A stretch of 64,000 nucleotides of DNA from Pseudomonas sp. BN102 (GTDB lineage: Bacteria > Pseudomonadota > Gammaproteobacteria > Pseudomonadales > Pseudomonadaceae): positions 386,943-450,942 of the forward strand of contig NZ_SSON01000075.1 of NCBI RefSeq assembly GCF_029871245.1, in the 5' to 3' direction. Below the pieces are notes generated by a model, which worked only from the letters and a program-made list of their open reading frames with translations, did not search any database and had not been told where the DNA came from. Below, piece by piece: positions 9,663-17,698 of the stretch. The stretch's first letter is position 1; the number at the start of each line of letters is the position of its first letter. The position numbers were made by a program, and so were the translations under genes.

Positions 9663-9690
9663 TGTAGGAGCCAGCAAGCTGGCTCCTACA
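9663..9690. repeat. Perfect palindrome, REP-like
   Basis: Two 13-base arms (TGTAGGAGCCAGC / GCTGGCTCCTACA) with a 2-base loop lie between the Nudix gene and the LuxR gene. It resembles the abundant Pseudomonas GTAGGAGC-type intergenic repeats and could also slow transcription leaving the luxR gene. Confidence 0.75.
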
Positions 9691-9726
9691 GGATTGGCGA
9701 CGTGCCAGACCGCTAGCTAAATCGTT

Positions 9727-10857
9727 TCACCCCAGTGTCGCCACGCTGCGCAGGATCAACCGCACCAACATGGTCTGCCGTGTCACCCCGGTCTTGGAGA
9801 AGGTCGAGCGCAGGTGCGCCCGCGCGGTGTTGCGGCTGATGCCGAGAACGTCGGAGGCCTCGTCCAGGGTCAGGCCGTTGGCCAGCAGCATGGCCAGTTG
9901 GGCCTCGGCCGGGGTCAGGTCGAACAGCGCCTTGACGATTTCCTGGGGCGCGCTGGATTCCTGCTCCGGGTCGCTGATGAAAATCACCACCGAGGGGCAC
10001 TGCTTGCCTTCACTCCAGGTACTGGGCGGGACGGAGCGAACGATGATACCCAGGTCCGCACGCCCGGACGGGCGTTGCACGCGCATGGCTTCGACCACCG
10101 AAGGGTTGCTGCTCTTTTGCGACAGCAGCGCCTGCTTGACCAGATGGCGAAACTCCTGGCTGTCGCGGGCGGTACCGACTTGCAGGCCCTCATTGACCAG
10201 CTTGATGCCATCTTTCTCCTCAAGCAGGTGTTCGGCCAGGCGGTTCTTCTGCAAAACCTTGCCGTCCTGGTCGAGGATGATCGTGCCTACTGCCAACTGG
10301 TCGACCGCGCCCGCATAGAGATTGCGCTCGCTTTCCATGCGATTGAGGTGCATGTGCAGCACCACTGCCTGCTCGAGGTGGGGCAGAAGCAGGGTCAGCA
10401 GGTCCTTGTCATTCTGGTCGAACGCGGGGTCGTTCTTGCCACGCGAGATGCGGATGCGGCACTGCGCACCGTCGCTGGTATTGATGTCCGCACCCAGGAT
10501 GTGGAAGACGTCCACCGGTTCGAGGAAGTTCTTGTAGAACTCCGAATTCAACCAGTCGCTGTCCGAGACGAACTCGGCCAAGGTGATTACCTGTCGGTTC
10601 GGCAGACCGACGAAGGGGTCCAGGCTGTAGAAGTGCTGGTTATAGGAAGCCGTGACTTCTGCGGAAGAGCCTGCGGTGGAAATACTCAAACCATCCACGT
10701 GCTGGCTGGGCGGGCGCAGGATGAAGGTGGCGTACTTGGATGCGAGGCATTTTTTCAGTTGATCCAGGAAGGTCGTCCAGGGAATGTGCTCCAGCGGTCC
10801 CTGATAGAGGTTGCGAAGCATCCCGCTGAACTCATCGAGCGTGAGGGTGTGTGCCAT
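9727..10857 (-). CDS. LuxR-family transcriptional regulator of the steroid island (TeiR-like in architecture)
   Basis: This 376-residue protein has a C-terminal LuxR/FixJ helix-turn-helix (about residues 310-370: DLTPAEAQLAMLLANGLTLD, then ISRNTARAHLRSTFSKTGV). The N-terminal two thirds look like a sensory region and lack a receiver or an autoinducer domain signature. Comamonas testosteroni uses a LuxR-type protein of similar size, TeiR, to induce steroid catabolism; position and architecture suggest the same role here, but that is inference. It lies next to kshA in tandem on the minus strand. Its own upstream region (10923-10950) carries the half-sites ATCGTC and GACGAT seen at the other promoters of the island, suggesting autoregulation. 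Confidence 0.88.
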   Translation of the reverse strand: MAHTLTLDEFSGMLRNLYQGPLEHIPWTTFLDQLKKCLASKYATFILRPPSQHVDGLSISTAGSSAEVTASYNQHFYSLDPFVGLPNRQVITLAEFVSDSDWLNSEFYKNFLEPVDVFHILGADINTSDGAQCRIRISRGKNDPAFDQNDKDLLTLLLPHLEQAVVLHMHLNRMESERNLYAGAVDQLAVGTIILDQDGKVLQKNRLAEHLLEEKDGIKLVNEGLQVGTARDSQEFRHLVKQALLSQKSSNPSVVEAMRVQRPSGRADLGIIVRSVPPSTWSEGKQCPSVVIFISDPEQESSAPQEIVKALFDLTPAEAQLAMLLANGLTLDEASDVLGISRNTARAHLRSTFSKTGVTRQTMLVRLILRSVATLG

Positions 10858-10922
10858 GTCTGAACCACTTTTATTTTTGTAGGGTGCTTCTTACATACTA
10901 ACGGGATCATTCAGCAAGGCAG

Positions 10923-10950
10923 ATCGTCTCCCACTGATCGGGGAGACGAT
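10923..10950. promoter_or_regulatory. Candidate operator, wide-spaced copy, upstream of luxR gene
   Basis: ATCGTC (10923-10928) and GACGAT (10945-10950) are separated by 16 bases, against 6 at the other island sites, that is one helical turn more. The whole 10922-10951 segment is a perfect inverted repeat with 11-base arms, so it might also act as the terminator hairpin of kshA, although no T-run follows. Confidence 0.5.
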
Positions 10951-10966
10951 CGATCCCATTTGGACG

Positions 10967-12013
10967 TCAAGCGGTCTCGGCGACGTCCAGCACCACGAAG
11001 GAGCGGGGTTCGGCAAGGCTGGAGGGCAGCTCGGCGACATCGGTGTAGAACTGGTCGTACCACTTGCGCAGCTGGTAGACCGGGCCGTCGCCGTCACACA
11101 GGAGCGGGTTGTCGACACGGGTCTTGCTGTGCCAGATGGCCACGTCCTCGTAGAAGGCCGCCTGGGCCTGGGCCACATAGGCCTTGGCCATCTCGCGGTT
11201 CTGCTCCTCGGTGAGCCCGGGAACCTTCTTCACCAGCACGCCGTAGCGCAGGGTGAAGCTGTCGAGGTCGATGGGCACGTGGCAGTTGAGCAGGATCGAG
11301 TGGATCGGCATACCGTCCAGGGCCCCGGTCATCTCGGTGATCTGGTAGGCCGGACCGTAGTAGGTGGCGACTGTGGTCAACTCGCTGTCGCCGGACAGCC
11401 GTGCGCTGCAGCCGCGCATCACCTGCACCGCCATGTGCCGTTCGAAGGTGTTGCTGAAGTGGTTGAGGTCGGTGCCGTGCACCGAATCGAAGTGCGCCAT
11501 GTCCGAGACGTTGTCGATCAGTTCGCGGCAGTTGGTGTCGATCTTCAGCTCGGCGACTTCCCATTCGGCCCATTCGTCGTCGAAGCAGGCGTCGATGCGC
11601 GGGATCGCCTGTTCGGCGATGGGCGGGTTGCCTTCCGGGTCGTTCCAGACGAATAGCAGGTTATTCTGCTCCATCACCGGCCAGGACTTGATCTTCGCGC
11701 GCGGCGGGATGCGCTTGGCGTAGGGAATGTCGTCGCAGACCCCGTCGGCGCGCCAGCGCCACTCATGGAAGGGGCAGCGGATGGCGTCGCCCTCGACGCA
11801 GCCTTCGCTGAGGTCGGCGCCCATGTGCGGGCAGTAGCCATCGAGAATGCGGATTTGCCCGTCTTCTCCGGCAAAGGCCACCAGGCGGGTGCCGAAGACA
11901 TCCAGGCGATGGGCTTTGCCATCGCGGTACCCGGAGGCCAGACCCAGGCAATGCCAGCCGCGCGCGTAGCGGGCTTCCAGCTGCTTGGCTTCGATTCGGT
12001 GCAGCGTACTCAT
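10967..12013 (-). CDS. kshA: 3-ketosteroid 9-alpha-hydroxylase, oxygenase component (Rieske non-heme iron)
   Basis: This 348-residue Rieske oxygenase carries the [2Fe-2S] ligands C61-x-H63 and C80-x2-H83 and the mononuclear iron motif D171-x2-H174-x4-H179. Blocks such as RYARGWHCLGLA, DGYCPHMGADLSEG, LLFVWNDPEGNPP and DNPLL...VYQLRKWYDQFY match what I recall of mycobacterial and rhodococcal KshA much better than VanA or other Rieske families. KshA 9-alpha-hydroxylates 3-ketosteroids; after 1,2-dehydrogenation this opens ring B. It needs the reductase KshB, which is not in the window. It is divergent from a plus-strand catabolic operon, with a candidate operator at 12116-12133. A 3-oxo-bile-acid or other tetracyclic substrate is equally possible. 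Confidence 0.85.
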   Translation of the reverse strand: MSTLHRIEAKQLEARYARGWHCLGLASGYRDGKAHRLDVFGTRLVAFAGEDGQIRILDGYCPHMGADLSEGCVEGDAIRCPFHEWRWRADGVCDDIPYAKRIPPRAKIKSWPVMEQNNLLFVWNDPEGNPPIAEQAIPRIDACFDDEWAEWEVAELKIDTNCRELIDNVSDMAHFDSVHGTDLNHFSNTFERHMAVQVMRGCSARLSGDSELTTVATYYGPAYQITEMTGALDGMPIHSILLNCHVPIDLDSFTLRYGVLVKKVPGLTEEQNREMAKAYVAQAQAAFYEDVAIWHSKTRVDNPLLCDGDGPVYQLRKWYDQFYTDVAELPSSLAEPRSFVVLDVAETA

Positions 12014-12115
12014 CTTCTTGTTCTCCCGTCAGGGTCCTTGAGGGCTGCATCCGGCTCAGGCAGTCCGCTGCAGCTTACGTACCGACCGGATTCTGCGGTG
12101 CCTGCATTTCCCGGC

Positions 12116-12133
12116 ATCGTCTGATCGGACGAT
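12116..12133. promoter_or_regulatory. Candidate regulon operator ATCGTC-N6-GACGAT
   Basis: A perfect 6+6 dyad with spacer TGATCG, about 103 bases upstream of kshA and 61 upstream of the possible small gene. It shares half-sites and spacing with sites at 13398, 22929, 23000, 31498 and 31534. Confidence 0.6.
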
Positions 12134-12193
12134 GGCCCTGGCCGGTGTCGCGGTTCTACTGCACGGGAGCACAACGACAAGGAGCGTCCGAGG

Positions 12194-12397
12194 GTGATCC
12201 GCGTATGTGGTGAGAATCCGCACGCCCCCGGGCGCATCGCTCTGGTGCTGGACGCGCTGGACAGGCTCTACTTGCCGGTCTGCGCCGCCCGCGGCTTGAC
12301 CCTGGATCAGCGCTGGGTGTCGCCACCGATGGCGGTGCCGGGGCTGCCAAACACCCTCCGGCTGCTTGGCCGGGATGCCTCATACCCAGAAAACTGA
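12194..12397 (+). CDS. Possible small leader gene, 67 residues
   Basis: A GTG-started frame with a good ribosome site (AAGGAG at 12179-12184) ends 13 bases before the MDR start codon. The product has no recognisable domain. It could be a genuine leader gene, the remnant of a longer gene, or chance. Position in front of the operon and the ribosome site are the only support. Confidence 0.3.
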   Translation: MIRVCGENPHAPGRIALVLDALDRLYLPVCAARGLTLDQRWVSPPMAVPGLPNTLRLLGRDASYPEN

Positions 12398-12410
12398 CCG
12401 GGAGACTCGC

Positions 12411-13385
12411 ATGCGCGCAGTGGTCATCGAACGCCTTGGCGGAGCCGAGGTGCTGCAACTGAAGGAAGTCGAACGCCCGCAACCCGGCCCCGGCGAAGTG
12501 CTGGTGCGGGTGGTCTGCGCCGGGGTCAACCCGGCGGACTGGAAATGCCGCGAGGGTTATCTCGGCGCCTTCCTCGACTACCGCTTCCCCTTCGTCCTCG
12601 GCTTCGACCTCGCCGGCACAGTAGCCGCCCTGGGGGAAGGGGTGGACGACCTGTCCCTGGGCAGCCGGGTGTTCGCCCAGAGCGACGTCGGCGCCGGCAA
12701 GTGGGGTTCCTACGCCGAATACGCCTGTGTATCCCGGGCCTCCCTGGTGCCCATGCCGGACAACCTCGACTTCGCCGCCGCGGCAGCCGTGCCCACACCA
12801 GCCCTGGCGGCCTGGGCGGGGTTGTTCGACGAAGGCGGCCTACGCCCGGGCATGAAAGTGCTGATCCACGGTGGTGGCAGCGCGGTAGGCGGCTTTGCTA
12901 TCCAGTTCGCACGCTGCGCCGGTGCGCGTATCGCCGCGACTTGCAGTGAGGACAACCTGTCGCATGTGCAGGCCCACGGTGCCGAGTGCGCGATCGACTA
13001 CCGAGCCGGCTCGATCGAGCAGGCCTTGCTCCACTGGGCGCCGGAAGGCGTCGACCTGGTGCTCGACTGCATTGGCGGCGGCAGCTTGCCTGGCGCGCTG
13101 GATCTGCTGCGCCCTGGCGGCATCCTGGTGGCGATTCTCACCCTGGCGCCGGGCGATGCCGGGCCTGACCACGCCGCCGCCGCCCGGCGAGGTCTGCGTA
13201 CCGCCGTGGCCTACAGCCGCATGCCCAGCGGTGAAGCCCTGGGGCGGATCGCCGCGCTGTTGGCGGCCGGGCGCGTGCGCCCGCCACGGCTGGAGCTGCT
13301 GCCCCTGGCCGAGGTGGCAATCGCCCATGAACGCCTGCAACAAGGCCGGGCACGTACCAAACAGGTGTTGCAGGTCGCCGACTGA
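12411..13385 (+). CDS. NAD(P)H-dependent quinone oxidoreductase-like MDR protein
   Basis: This 324-residue medium-chain dehydrogenase/reductase has the GroES-like N-terminal half (GVNPADWKCREG, GFDLAGTVAALGEGV) and a Rossmann half with GGGSAVGGFAIQFAR. The catalytic and structural zinc cysteines of alcohol dehydrogenases are absent, so it belongs to the zinc-free quinone oxidoreductase/enoyl reductase side. The start at 12411 is preceded by GGGAG. It is the first clear gene of the plus-strand operon facing kshA, and would reduce or oxidise an alpha,beta-unsaturated ketone intermediate (inference). No closer substrate assignment is possible. Confidence 0.85.
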   Translation: MRAVVIERLGGAEVLQLKEVERPQPGPGEVLVRVVCAGVNPADWKCREGYLGAFLDYRFPFVLGFDLAGTVAALGEGVDDLSLGSRVFAQSDVGAGKWGSYAEYACVSRASLVPMPDNLDFAAAAAVPTPALAAWAGLFDEGGLRPGMKVLIHGGGSAVGGFAIQFARCAGARIAATCSEDNLSHVQAHGAECAIDYRAGSIEQALLHWAPEGVDLVLDCIGGGSLPGALDLLRPGGILVAILTLAPGDAGPDHAAAARRGLRTAVAYSRMPSGEALGRIAALLAAGRVRPPRLELLPLAEVAIAHERLQQGRARTKQVLQVAD

Positions 13386-13397
13386 ATCAGGCCGGCC

Positions 13398-13415
13398 ATC
13401 GTCCGAGCGGACGAT
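13398..13415. promoter_or_regulatory. Candidate regulon operator inside a 26-base palindrome
   Basis: ATCGTC-CGAGCG-GACGAT forms the core of a larger perfect palindrome at 13394-13419 (12-base arms, 2-base centre). It sits 54 bases before the SDR start at 13470. As a hairpin it could also terminate the MDR transcript. Confidence 0.6.
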
Positions 13416-13469
13416 GGCCGGGCCCGGCGGAACAGCTCTACTGGCCAGACAGAACAAGAACGGGAGTCC

Positions 13470-14288
13470 ATGATGGTCATTCAACAGGGCCAGGTGGCGG
13501 TAATCACCGGCGCTGCCGGTGGCATCGGCAAAGGTCTGGCGCAGGAGGCGGCCGCACTGGGCCTGCGCCTGGTGCTCAGCGATATCGACGGGCAGCGCCT
13601 GGCCGCGTTGGCGCAAGAGCTGGCTGCCCAGGGCTCCCAAGTCGCCAGCCTGGTGGCCGACGTCGGCGACCCGCAGCAGGTGGACAACCTGCTCGCGCTG
13701 GCGCAGCAGCGCTTCGGCGGTGTCGACCTGCTGTTCAACAACGCGGGCGTGATGCAGACCGGATTCAGCTGGGAAATCACCGCGGTCCAGTGGCAGCGCA
13801 TGCTCGACATCAACCTGCGTGGCGTCATCAATGGCCTTCGCAGCTTCGTGCCGTTGCTGCTCGAGCAGGGGCGCCCGGCCCATATCGTCAATACCGCCTC
13901 GCTCGCCGGGCTGATCAGCAGCCCGATGATGGGGCCGTACACCGTGACCAAGCAGGCGGTGGTCGCGCTCTCGGAAACCCTGCACTACGAACTGGCCATG
14001 CTCCAGGCGCCGGTCACCGTCTCGGTGCTCTGCCCGGGGCCGGTCGCCAGCGACATCATGGCTTCCAACCTTGCCGCCGGCGCCGCCGCAGAGCAGCTCG
14101 ACGCCCTGCTCGACAGCAGCATCCGCCAGGGCATGGCCCCGCGCGAGCTGGCACGGGAGGTCTTCGCCGGCATCGAGGCAGGGCGCTTCTGGCTGCTGCC
14201 CCACAAGAACTTCAAGCCGGCGCTGGAACGGCGCCTGGCCAGCATCCTCGACGAGACCAACCCGGTCTTCCAGATGGCCGACGCATAA
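13470..14288 (+). CDS. Short-chain dehydrogenase/reductase
   Basis: A 272-residue classical SDR: cofactor motif TGAAGGIG (residues 13-20), NNAG at 90-93, catalytic S144 and Y157-x3-K161. Asp at the end of the second beta strand (LVLSDID) favours NAD over NADP. The C-terminal 60 residues are longer than in the core family and resemble SDRs with a cofactor-distal cap. Within the island a hydroxysteroid dehydrogenase role is likely but position-specificity cannot be read. It ends 11 bases before the esterase gene. Confidence 0.87.
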   Translation: MMVIQQGQVAVITGAAGGIGKGLAQEAAALGLRLVLSDIDGQRLAALAQELAAQGSQVASLVADVGDPQQVDNLLALAQQRFGGVDLLFNNAGVMQTGFSWEITAVQWQRMLDINLRGVINGLRSFVPLLLEQGRPAHIVNTASLAGLISSPMMGPYTVTKQAVVALSETLHYELAMLQAPVTVSVLCPGPVASDIMASNLAAGAAAEQLDALLDSSIRQGMAPRELAREVFAGIEAGRFWLLPHKNFKPALERRLASILDETNPVFQMADA

Positions 14289-14299
14289 GGAACGCCTCC

Positions 14300-15226
14300 A
14301 TGCCCCTCGACGCCCAGATCGCCGCTGTACTCCAGCAGTTCAGCGGAATGCCGCAGCCGGACTATAGCCAGCTCGACCCCGTCCAATACCGCCAGTTCAG
14401 CGACAACCTGATGCCGCCCATGCCTGGCGAGCGTCTGTTCGAAGTGCGCAACCTGCGCCTGGCCGGCGCCGAGGGCGAACTGGACGCGCGCCTCTACCGC
14501 CCGGAAGACAGCGACGACCTGCCGCTGCTGGTGTACTTCCACGGTGGCGGCTTCGTCATCGGCAACCTCGATACCCACGACAACCTCTGCCGCAGCCTGG
14601 CCCGCCTGTGCGGCGCCGTGGTGGTTTCGGTGGCCTATCGCCTGGCACCGGAAAGCCGCTTCCCGGCCGCCCCCCACGACTGTTACCGGGCCACCTGCGA
14701 CCTGGTAGAGCGCGCCAGCGAACTGGGCTTCGACGCCAGCCGGCTGGCCCTGGCCGGCGACAGCGCCGGCGCCAACCTGGCCATCGCCGTGAGCCGCCTG
14801 GCGCAGATCCGCAAGGGCCCGCGCATCGCCTACCAGTGCCTGTTCTATCCGGCCACCGACGCCCGTTGCGACAGTGCCTCCCAGCAGGAATTCGCCGAGG
14901 GTTACTTCCTCACCCGTGAGCAGATGCGCTGGTTCTGGAGCCAATACCTGGCGCGTCAGGAACAGCGTGACGAGGCCTTGGCCTCGCCCTTGCGCGCCGA
15001 GGACCTCACTGGCCTGCCGCCCACCACCCTCATCAGTGCCGAATATGACCCACTGCGCGACGAGGGCGAGGCCTTCGCCCGACGTCTCGAACAGGCCGGG
15101 GTGAAGACCCGGCTGGAACGCTGCGAAGGCATGATCCACGGCTTCATCAGCATGGCTGCCTTCGTCGCCAAGGCCCAGGCCGCCCTGGAGTCCGCCGCCG
15201 CCGACCTGCGCCAGGCCCTGAGCTGA
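14300..15226 (+). CDS. Alpha/beta hydrolase, hormone-sensitive-lipase family esterase
   Basis: This 308-residue esterase has the HSL oxyanion motif HGGG (81-84), the nucleophile elbow GDSAG (S155), an acid in EYDPLRDEG and the histidine in MIHGF. HSL-type enzymes hydrolyse acyl esters. In this island it may remove an ester group from the sterol substrate or open a lactone formed in side-chain or D-ring oxidation (inference). The start at 14300 follows AAGGA. It sits between two operon genes with gaps of only about 10 bases on each side. No signal peptide is seen, so it is cytoplasmic. Confidence 0.9.
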   Translation: MPLDAQIAAVLQQFSGMPQPDYSQLDPVQYRQFSDNLMPPMPGERLFEVRNLRLAGAEGELDARLYRPEDSDDLPLLVYFHGGGFVIGNLDTHDNLCRSLARLCGAVVVSVAYRLAPESRFPAAPHDCYRATCDLVERASELGFDASRLALAGDSAGANLAIAVSRLAQIRKGPRIAYQCLFYPATDARCDSASQQEFAEGYFLTREQMRWFWSQYLARQEQRDEALASPLRAEDLTGLPPTTLISAEYDPLRDEGEAFARRLEQAGVKTRLERCEGMIHGFISMAAFVAKAQAALESAAADLRQALS

Positions 15227-15236
15227 AGGAGCCCCC

Positions 15237-16325
15237 ATGGACAGCCCGCAACGACTGATCGAGGCCATGGCCAGCGGCGCCATGCTGGTGGTCACCGACG
15301 ACGAGCAGGAGGGCGAAGGCTCGCTGCTGATCGCCGCCGGCCATGCCGATGCCGCCGCCATCAACTTCATGGCCCGCGAAGCGCGAGGGCTGATCTGCCT
15401 GGCCCTGACCGAGGACCGCTGCAGGGCCCTCGGCCTGGAACTCATGGTGCCCAACTCGCGGGCCCGCCATGGCATGGGTTTCACCCTGTCCATCGAAGCA
15501 CGCACAGGGGTTTCCACCGGGATTTCCGCCGCCGACCGCGCGCGCACCGTCGCCGTGGCCGTGGACCCGGCCAGCGTTGCCGCCGACCTGGTGCAGCCCG
15601 GCCATATCTTCCCCCTGCGCGCCCAGCCGGGTGGCGTGATGCAGCGCGCCGGCCATGTGGAGGCGGCCTGCGACCTGGCGCGCCTGGCCGGGCTCATGCC
15701 CGCCGCCGTGCTGGTGGGCATCCTCGACGAGCAGGGCGAACCGGCGCGCGGCCAGGCCCTGCGCGACTTCGCCGAGCGCCACGGCCTGCCGCTGGGCAGC
15801 GTGGCCGACCTGATCCACTACCGCATCCTCCACGAGGGCACCATCCGCCGTTCCGGCGAATACCCCATCCGCACCCGCCACGGCGACTTCCGCGTGATCA
15901 CCTATCTGGATGACTACCAGGGCCACTTGCACCTGGCGCTGGTGCGTGGCGAGGTGCGCCGCGACACGCCGACCCTGGTGCGGGTGCAGGCGGTGGAAAC
16001 CCTGCGCGACCTGCTGGGCAGCCATCCCGACCAGTGGAACCTCGACCGCTCCCTGGCGCGAGTGGCGGAGGAGGGCGCCGGTGTCGTGGTGCTGCTGGCC
16101 CAGCAGGAAACGCCCTGCGCGGTTATCGAACAGCTTCAGCAGCGGGCCGGGCAAAGGCCACGCCCGCCGGTATTTCCGCAGCGTACATTGGGCATCGGCG
16201 CGCAGATCCTTCGCGATGTGGGCGTGCGCAAGATGCGCCTGTTGAGTTTCCCCGTGAGCTACAAGGCCGTTTCCGGCTTCGAGCTGGAAGTCGCCGAGTT
16301 CGTCCCTTTCGAACCGCAGGAGTGA
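15237..16325 (+). CDS. RibB-like protein (DHBP synthase domain plus degenerate GTP cyclohydrolase II domain)
   Basis: This 362-residue protein aligns to RibBA: residues 10-200 resemble 3,4-dihydroxy-2-butanone-4-phosphate synthase (INFMAREARGLICLAL, STGISAADRART, FPLRAQPGGVMQRAGHVEAA) and the rest a GTP cyclohydrolase II fold. The acidic loop normally reading DDE-D-RENEGD is here DDEQEGEGS, one residue short and without the Arg and last Asp. The C-terminal domain lacks the zinc-binding cysteine motif, so cyclohydrolase activity is unlikely. It may supply flavin for the next gene's OYE or have acquired a new reaction. It lies 2 bases upstream of the OYE gene. Confidence 0.8.
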   Translation: MDSPQRLIEAMASGAMLVVTDDEQEGEGSLLIAAGHADAAAINFMAREARGLICLALTEDRCRALGLELMVPNSRARHGMGFTLSIEARTGVSTGISAADRARTVAVAVDPASVAADLVQPGHIFPLRAQPGGVMQRAGHVEAACDLARLAGLMPAAVLVGILDEQGEPARGQALRDFAERHGLPLGSVADLIHYRILHEGTIRRSGEYPIRTRHGDFRVITYLDDYQGHLHLALVRGEVRRDTPTLVRVQAVETLRDLLGSHPDQWNLDRSLARVAEEGAGVVVLLAQQETPCAVIEQLQQRAGQRPRPPVFPQRTLGIGAQILRDVGVRKMRLLSFPVSYKAVSGFELEVAEFVPFEPQE

Positions 16326-16327
16326 GC

Positions 16328-17539
16328 ATGAGCAACGAACTGGACAGGCTATTGAGCCCCGCCAAGCTGGCCGGCCTGACTTTGCGCAATCGTGTCATCA
16401 AGACCGCGACCTTCGAGGGGATGTGCCCTGGCGGCGTGCCGGGCGACGATCTGGTCAACCACCATGCCGGCATGGCGCGCGGCGGTGTCGGCTTGACCAC
16501 AGTGGCCTATTGCGGCGTGTCGCCCGATGGCCTGACTTTCCCCGACCAGATGTGGATGCACAGCGGTGTGTTTCCGCAATTGCAGCGGTTGGCCTCCGCC
16601 GTGCATGCCGAAGGTGGTGCGGTCTCCGCACAGCTGGCCCACTGCGGCTATTTCAGCCGCAACAAGCCGCGCAGCATTCCGCGCCCACGTGGCCCCAGTG
16701 CCTGCATCAACCAGTACGGCGTGTTCTCCGGTGTGCCCTTCGGGGGCGCCATGGACAACGCCGATATCAACCGGACCATTGCCGAGTACGCGGCAGCCGC
16801 CAGCTTCGTGCGCGATGCCGGGTTCGATGCCATCGAAATCCACATGGGCCATGGCTACCTGCTCAGCCAGTTCATCTCGCCGTTGCTGAACAAGCGCCGC
16901 GACGCCTACGGCGGCAGCCTGGAAAATCGCATGCGCTTTCCGCTGCAGGTGCTGGCGGCGGTGCGCGCGGCGGTCGGCAAGGACTTCCCGCTGCTGGCCA
17001 AGCTCAACCTCAGCGACGGGCTGGCAGGCGGCCTGGGAATCGAGGAATCCTGCCAGGCCGCGCAGCTGCTGGAGCAGGGCGGGCTGAATGCCATCGTCAT
17101 GAGCGGCGGTCTGGTCAGTCGTACCTCGATGTTCCTGTTCCGTGGCGAAAGCCCATTGCAGTACATGGTGCCGCTGGAGAAGAACCCGTGGCAGCGTACG
17201 GCGATGAAGTGGTTTGGCGGTGCGAGCTTCCCGTCGATGCCGTACGAGGAGATGTATTTCCTCGAACTGGCCCGCCAGATGCGTCGCGCCGTGAGCATAC
17301 CGCTGGCCTACCTCGGGGGCGTGGCCACCGCGCAAAGCATGGGACAGGCCATGGCCGAAGGCTTTGACTTCATCGCCATGGGCCGCGCCCTGCTCAATGA
17401 TTCGCAGTTGTTGCAGCGCGTCCGCGAGCAGGGTGAGGGCTGGATTAGCCCTTGCACCCACTGCAACCAGTGCGTGGCTAGCATGGCCTTGCCCGGTGGC
17501 ATCCGCTGCACCCTGAACCAGCCTGGTGCTTTTGGCTGA
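16328..17539 (+). CDS. NADH:flavin oxidoreductase, Old Yellow Enzyme family (BaiC/DCR N-terminal type)
   Basis: This 403-residue TIM-barrel flavoprotein starts LLSPAKLAGLTLRNRVIKTA and has the family blocks AGFDAIEIHMGHGYLLSQF, YGGSLENRMRF and LGGVATAQSM. Near the C-terminus CTHCNQC followed by a fourth Cys 12 positions on resembles the [4Fe-4S] motif of 2,4-dienoyl-CoA reductase and BaiCD/BaiH, but the second FAD/NAD domain of those proteins is missing. It probably reduces or isomerises a conjugated C=C in a 3-oxo steroid intermediate (inference). An AGGAG ribosome site overlaps the end of the RibB-like gene, showing tight coupling. Confidence 0.88.
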   Translation: MSNELDRLLSPAKLAGLTLRNRVIKTATFEGMCPGGVPGDDLVNHHAGMARGGVGLTTVAYCGVSPDGLTFPDQMWMHSGVFPQLQRLASAVHAEGGAVSAQLAHCGYFSRNKPRSIPRPRGPSACINQYGVFSGVPFGGAMDNADINRTIAEYAAAASFVRDAGFDAIEIHMGHGYLLSQFISPLLNKRRDAYGGSLENRMRFPLQVLAAVRAAVGKDFPLLAKLNLSDGLAGGLGIEESCQAAQLLEQGGLNAIVMSGGLVSRTSMFLFRGESPLQYMVPLEKNPWQRTAMKWFGGASFPSMPYEEMYFLELARQMRRAVSIPLAYLGGVATAQSMGQAMAEGFDFIAMGRALLNDSQLLQRVREQGEGWISPCTHCNQCVASMALPGGIRCTLNQPGAFG

Positions 17540-17556
17540 GTGGGCGCCAGCTCTTT

Positions 17557-17654
17557 TGTAGGGGCGAATTCATTCGCCAACCGGTCCGCAGGACCGGCCC
17601 TCGAGCTGGTTCGGGGATGCTTCGCATCCCTTGGCGAATGAATTCGCCCCTACA
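17557..17654. repeat. Long inverted repeat, GGGGCGAATTCATTCGCC family
   Basis: Arms of 24 bases (17557-17580 and 17631-17654) enclose 50 bases that contain further hairpins. The same family is present at 24797-24883 and 62025-62123. It interrupts the operon between the OYE and the next SDR gene. Confidence 0.85.
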
Positions 17655-17698
17655 AGGACCGAGCCCCCATCGAACACTGAACTAGAAAGGAACAGCAC

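Larger units (their letters stand above)
12014..12410. other. Divergent promoter region between kshA and MDR gene
   Basis: About 400 bases hold the operator-like dyad at 12116-12133 and one possible small gene (12194-12397). No other feature was recognised. Confidence 0.5.
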
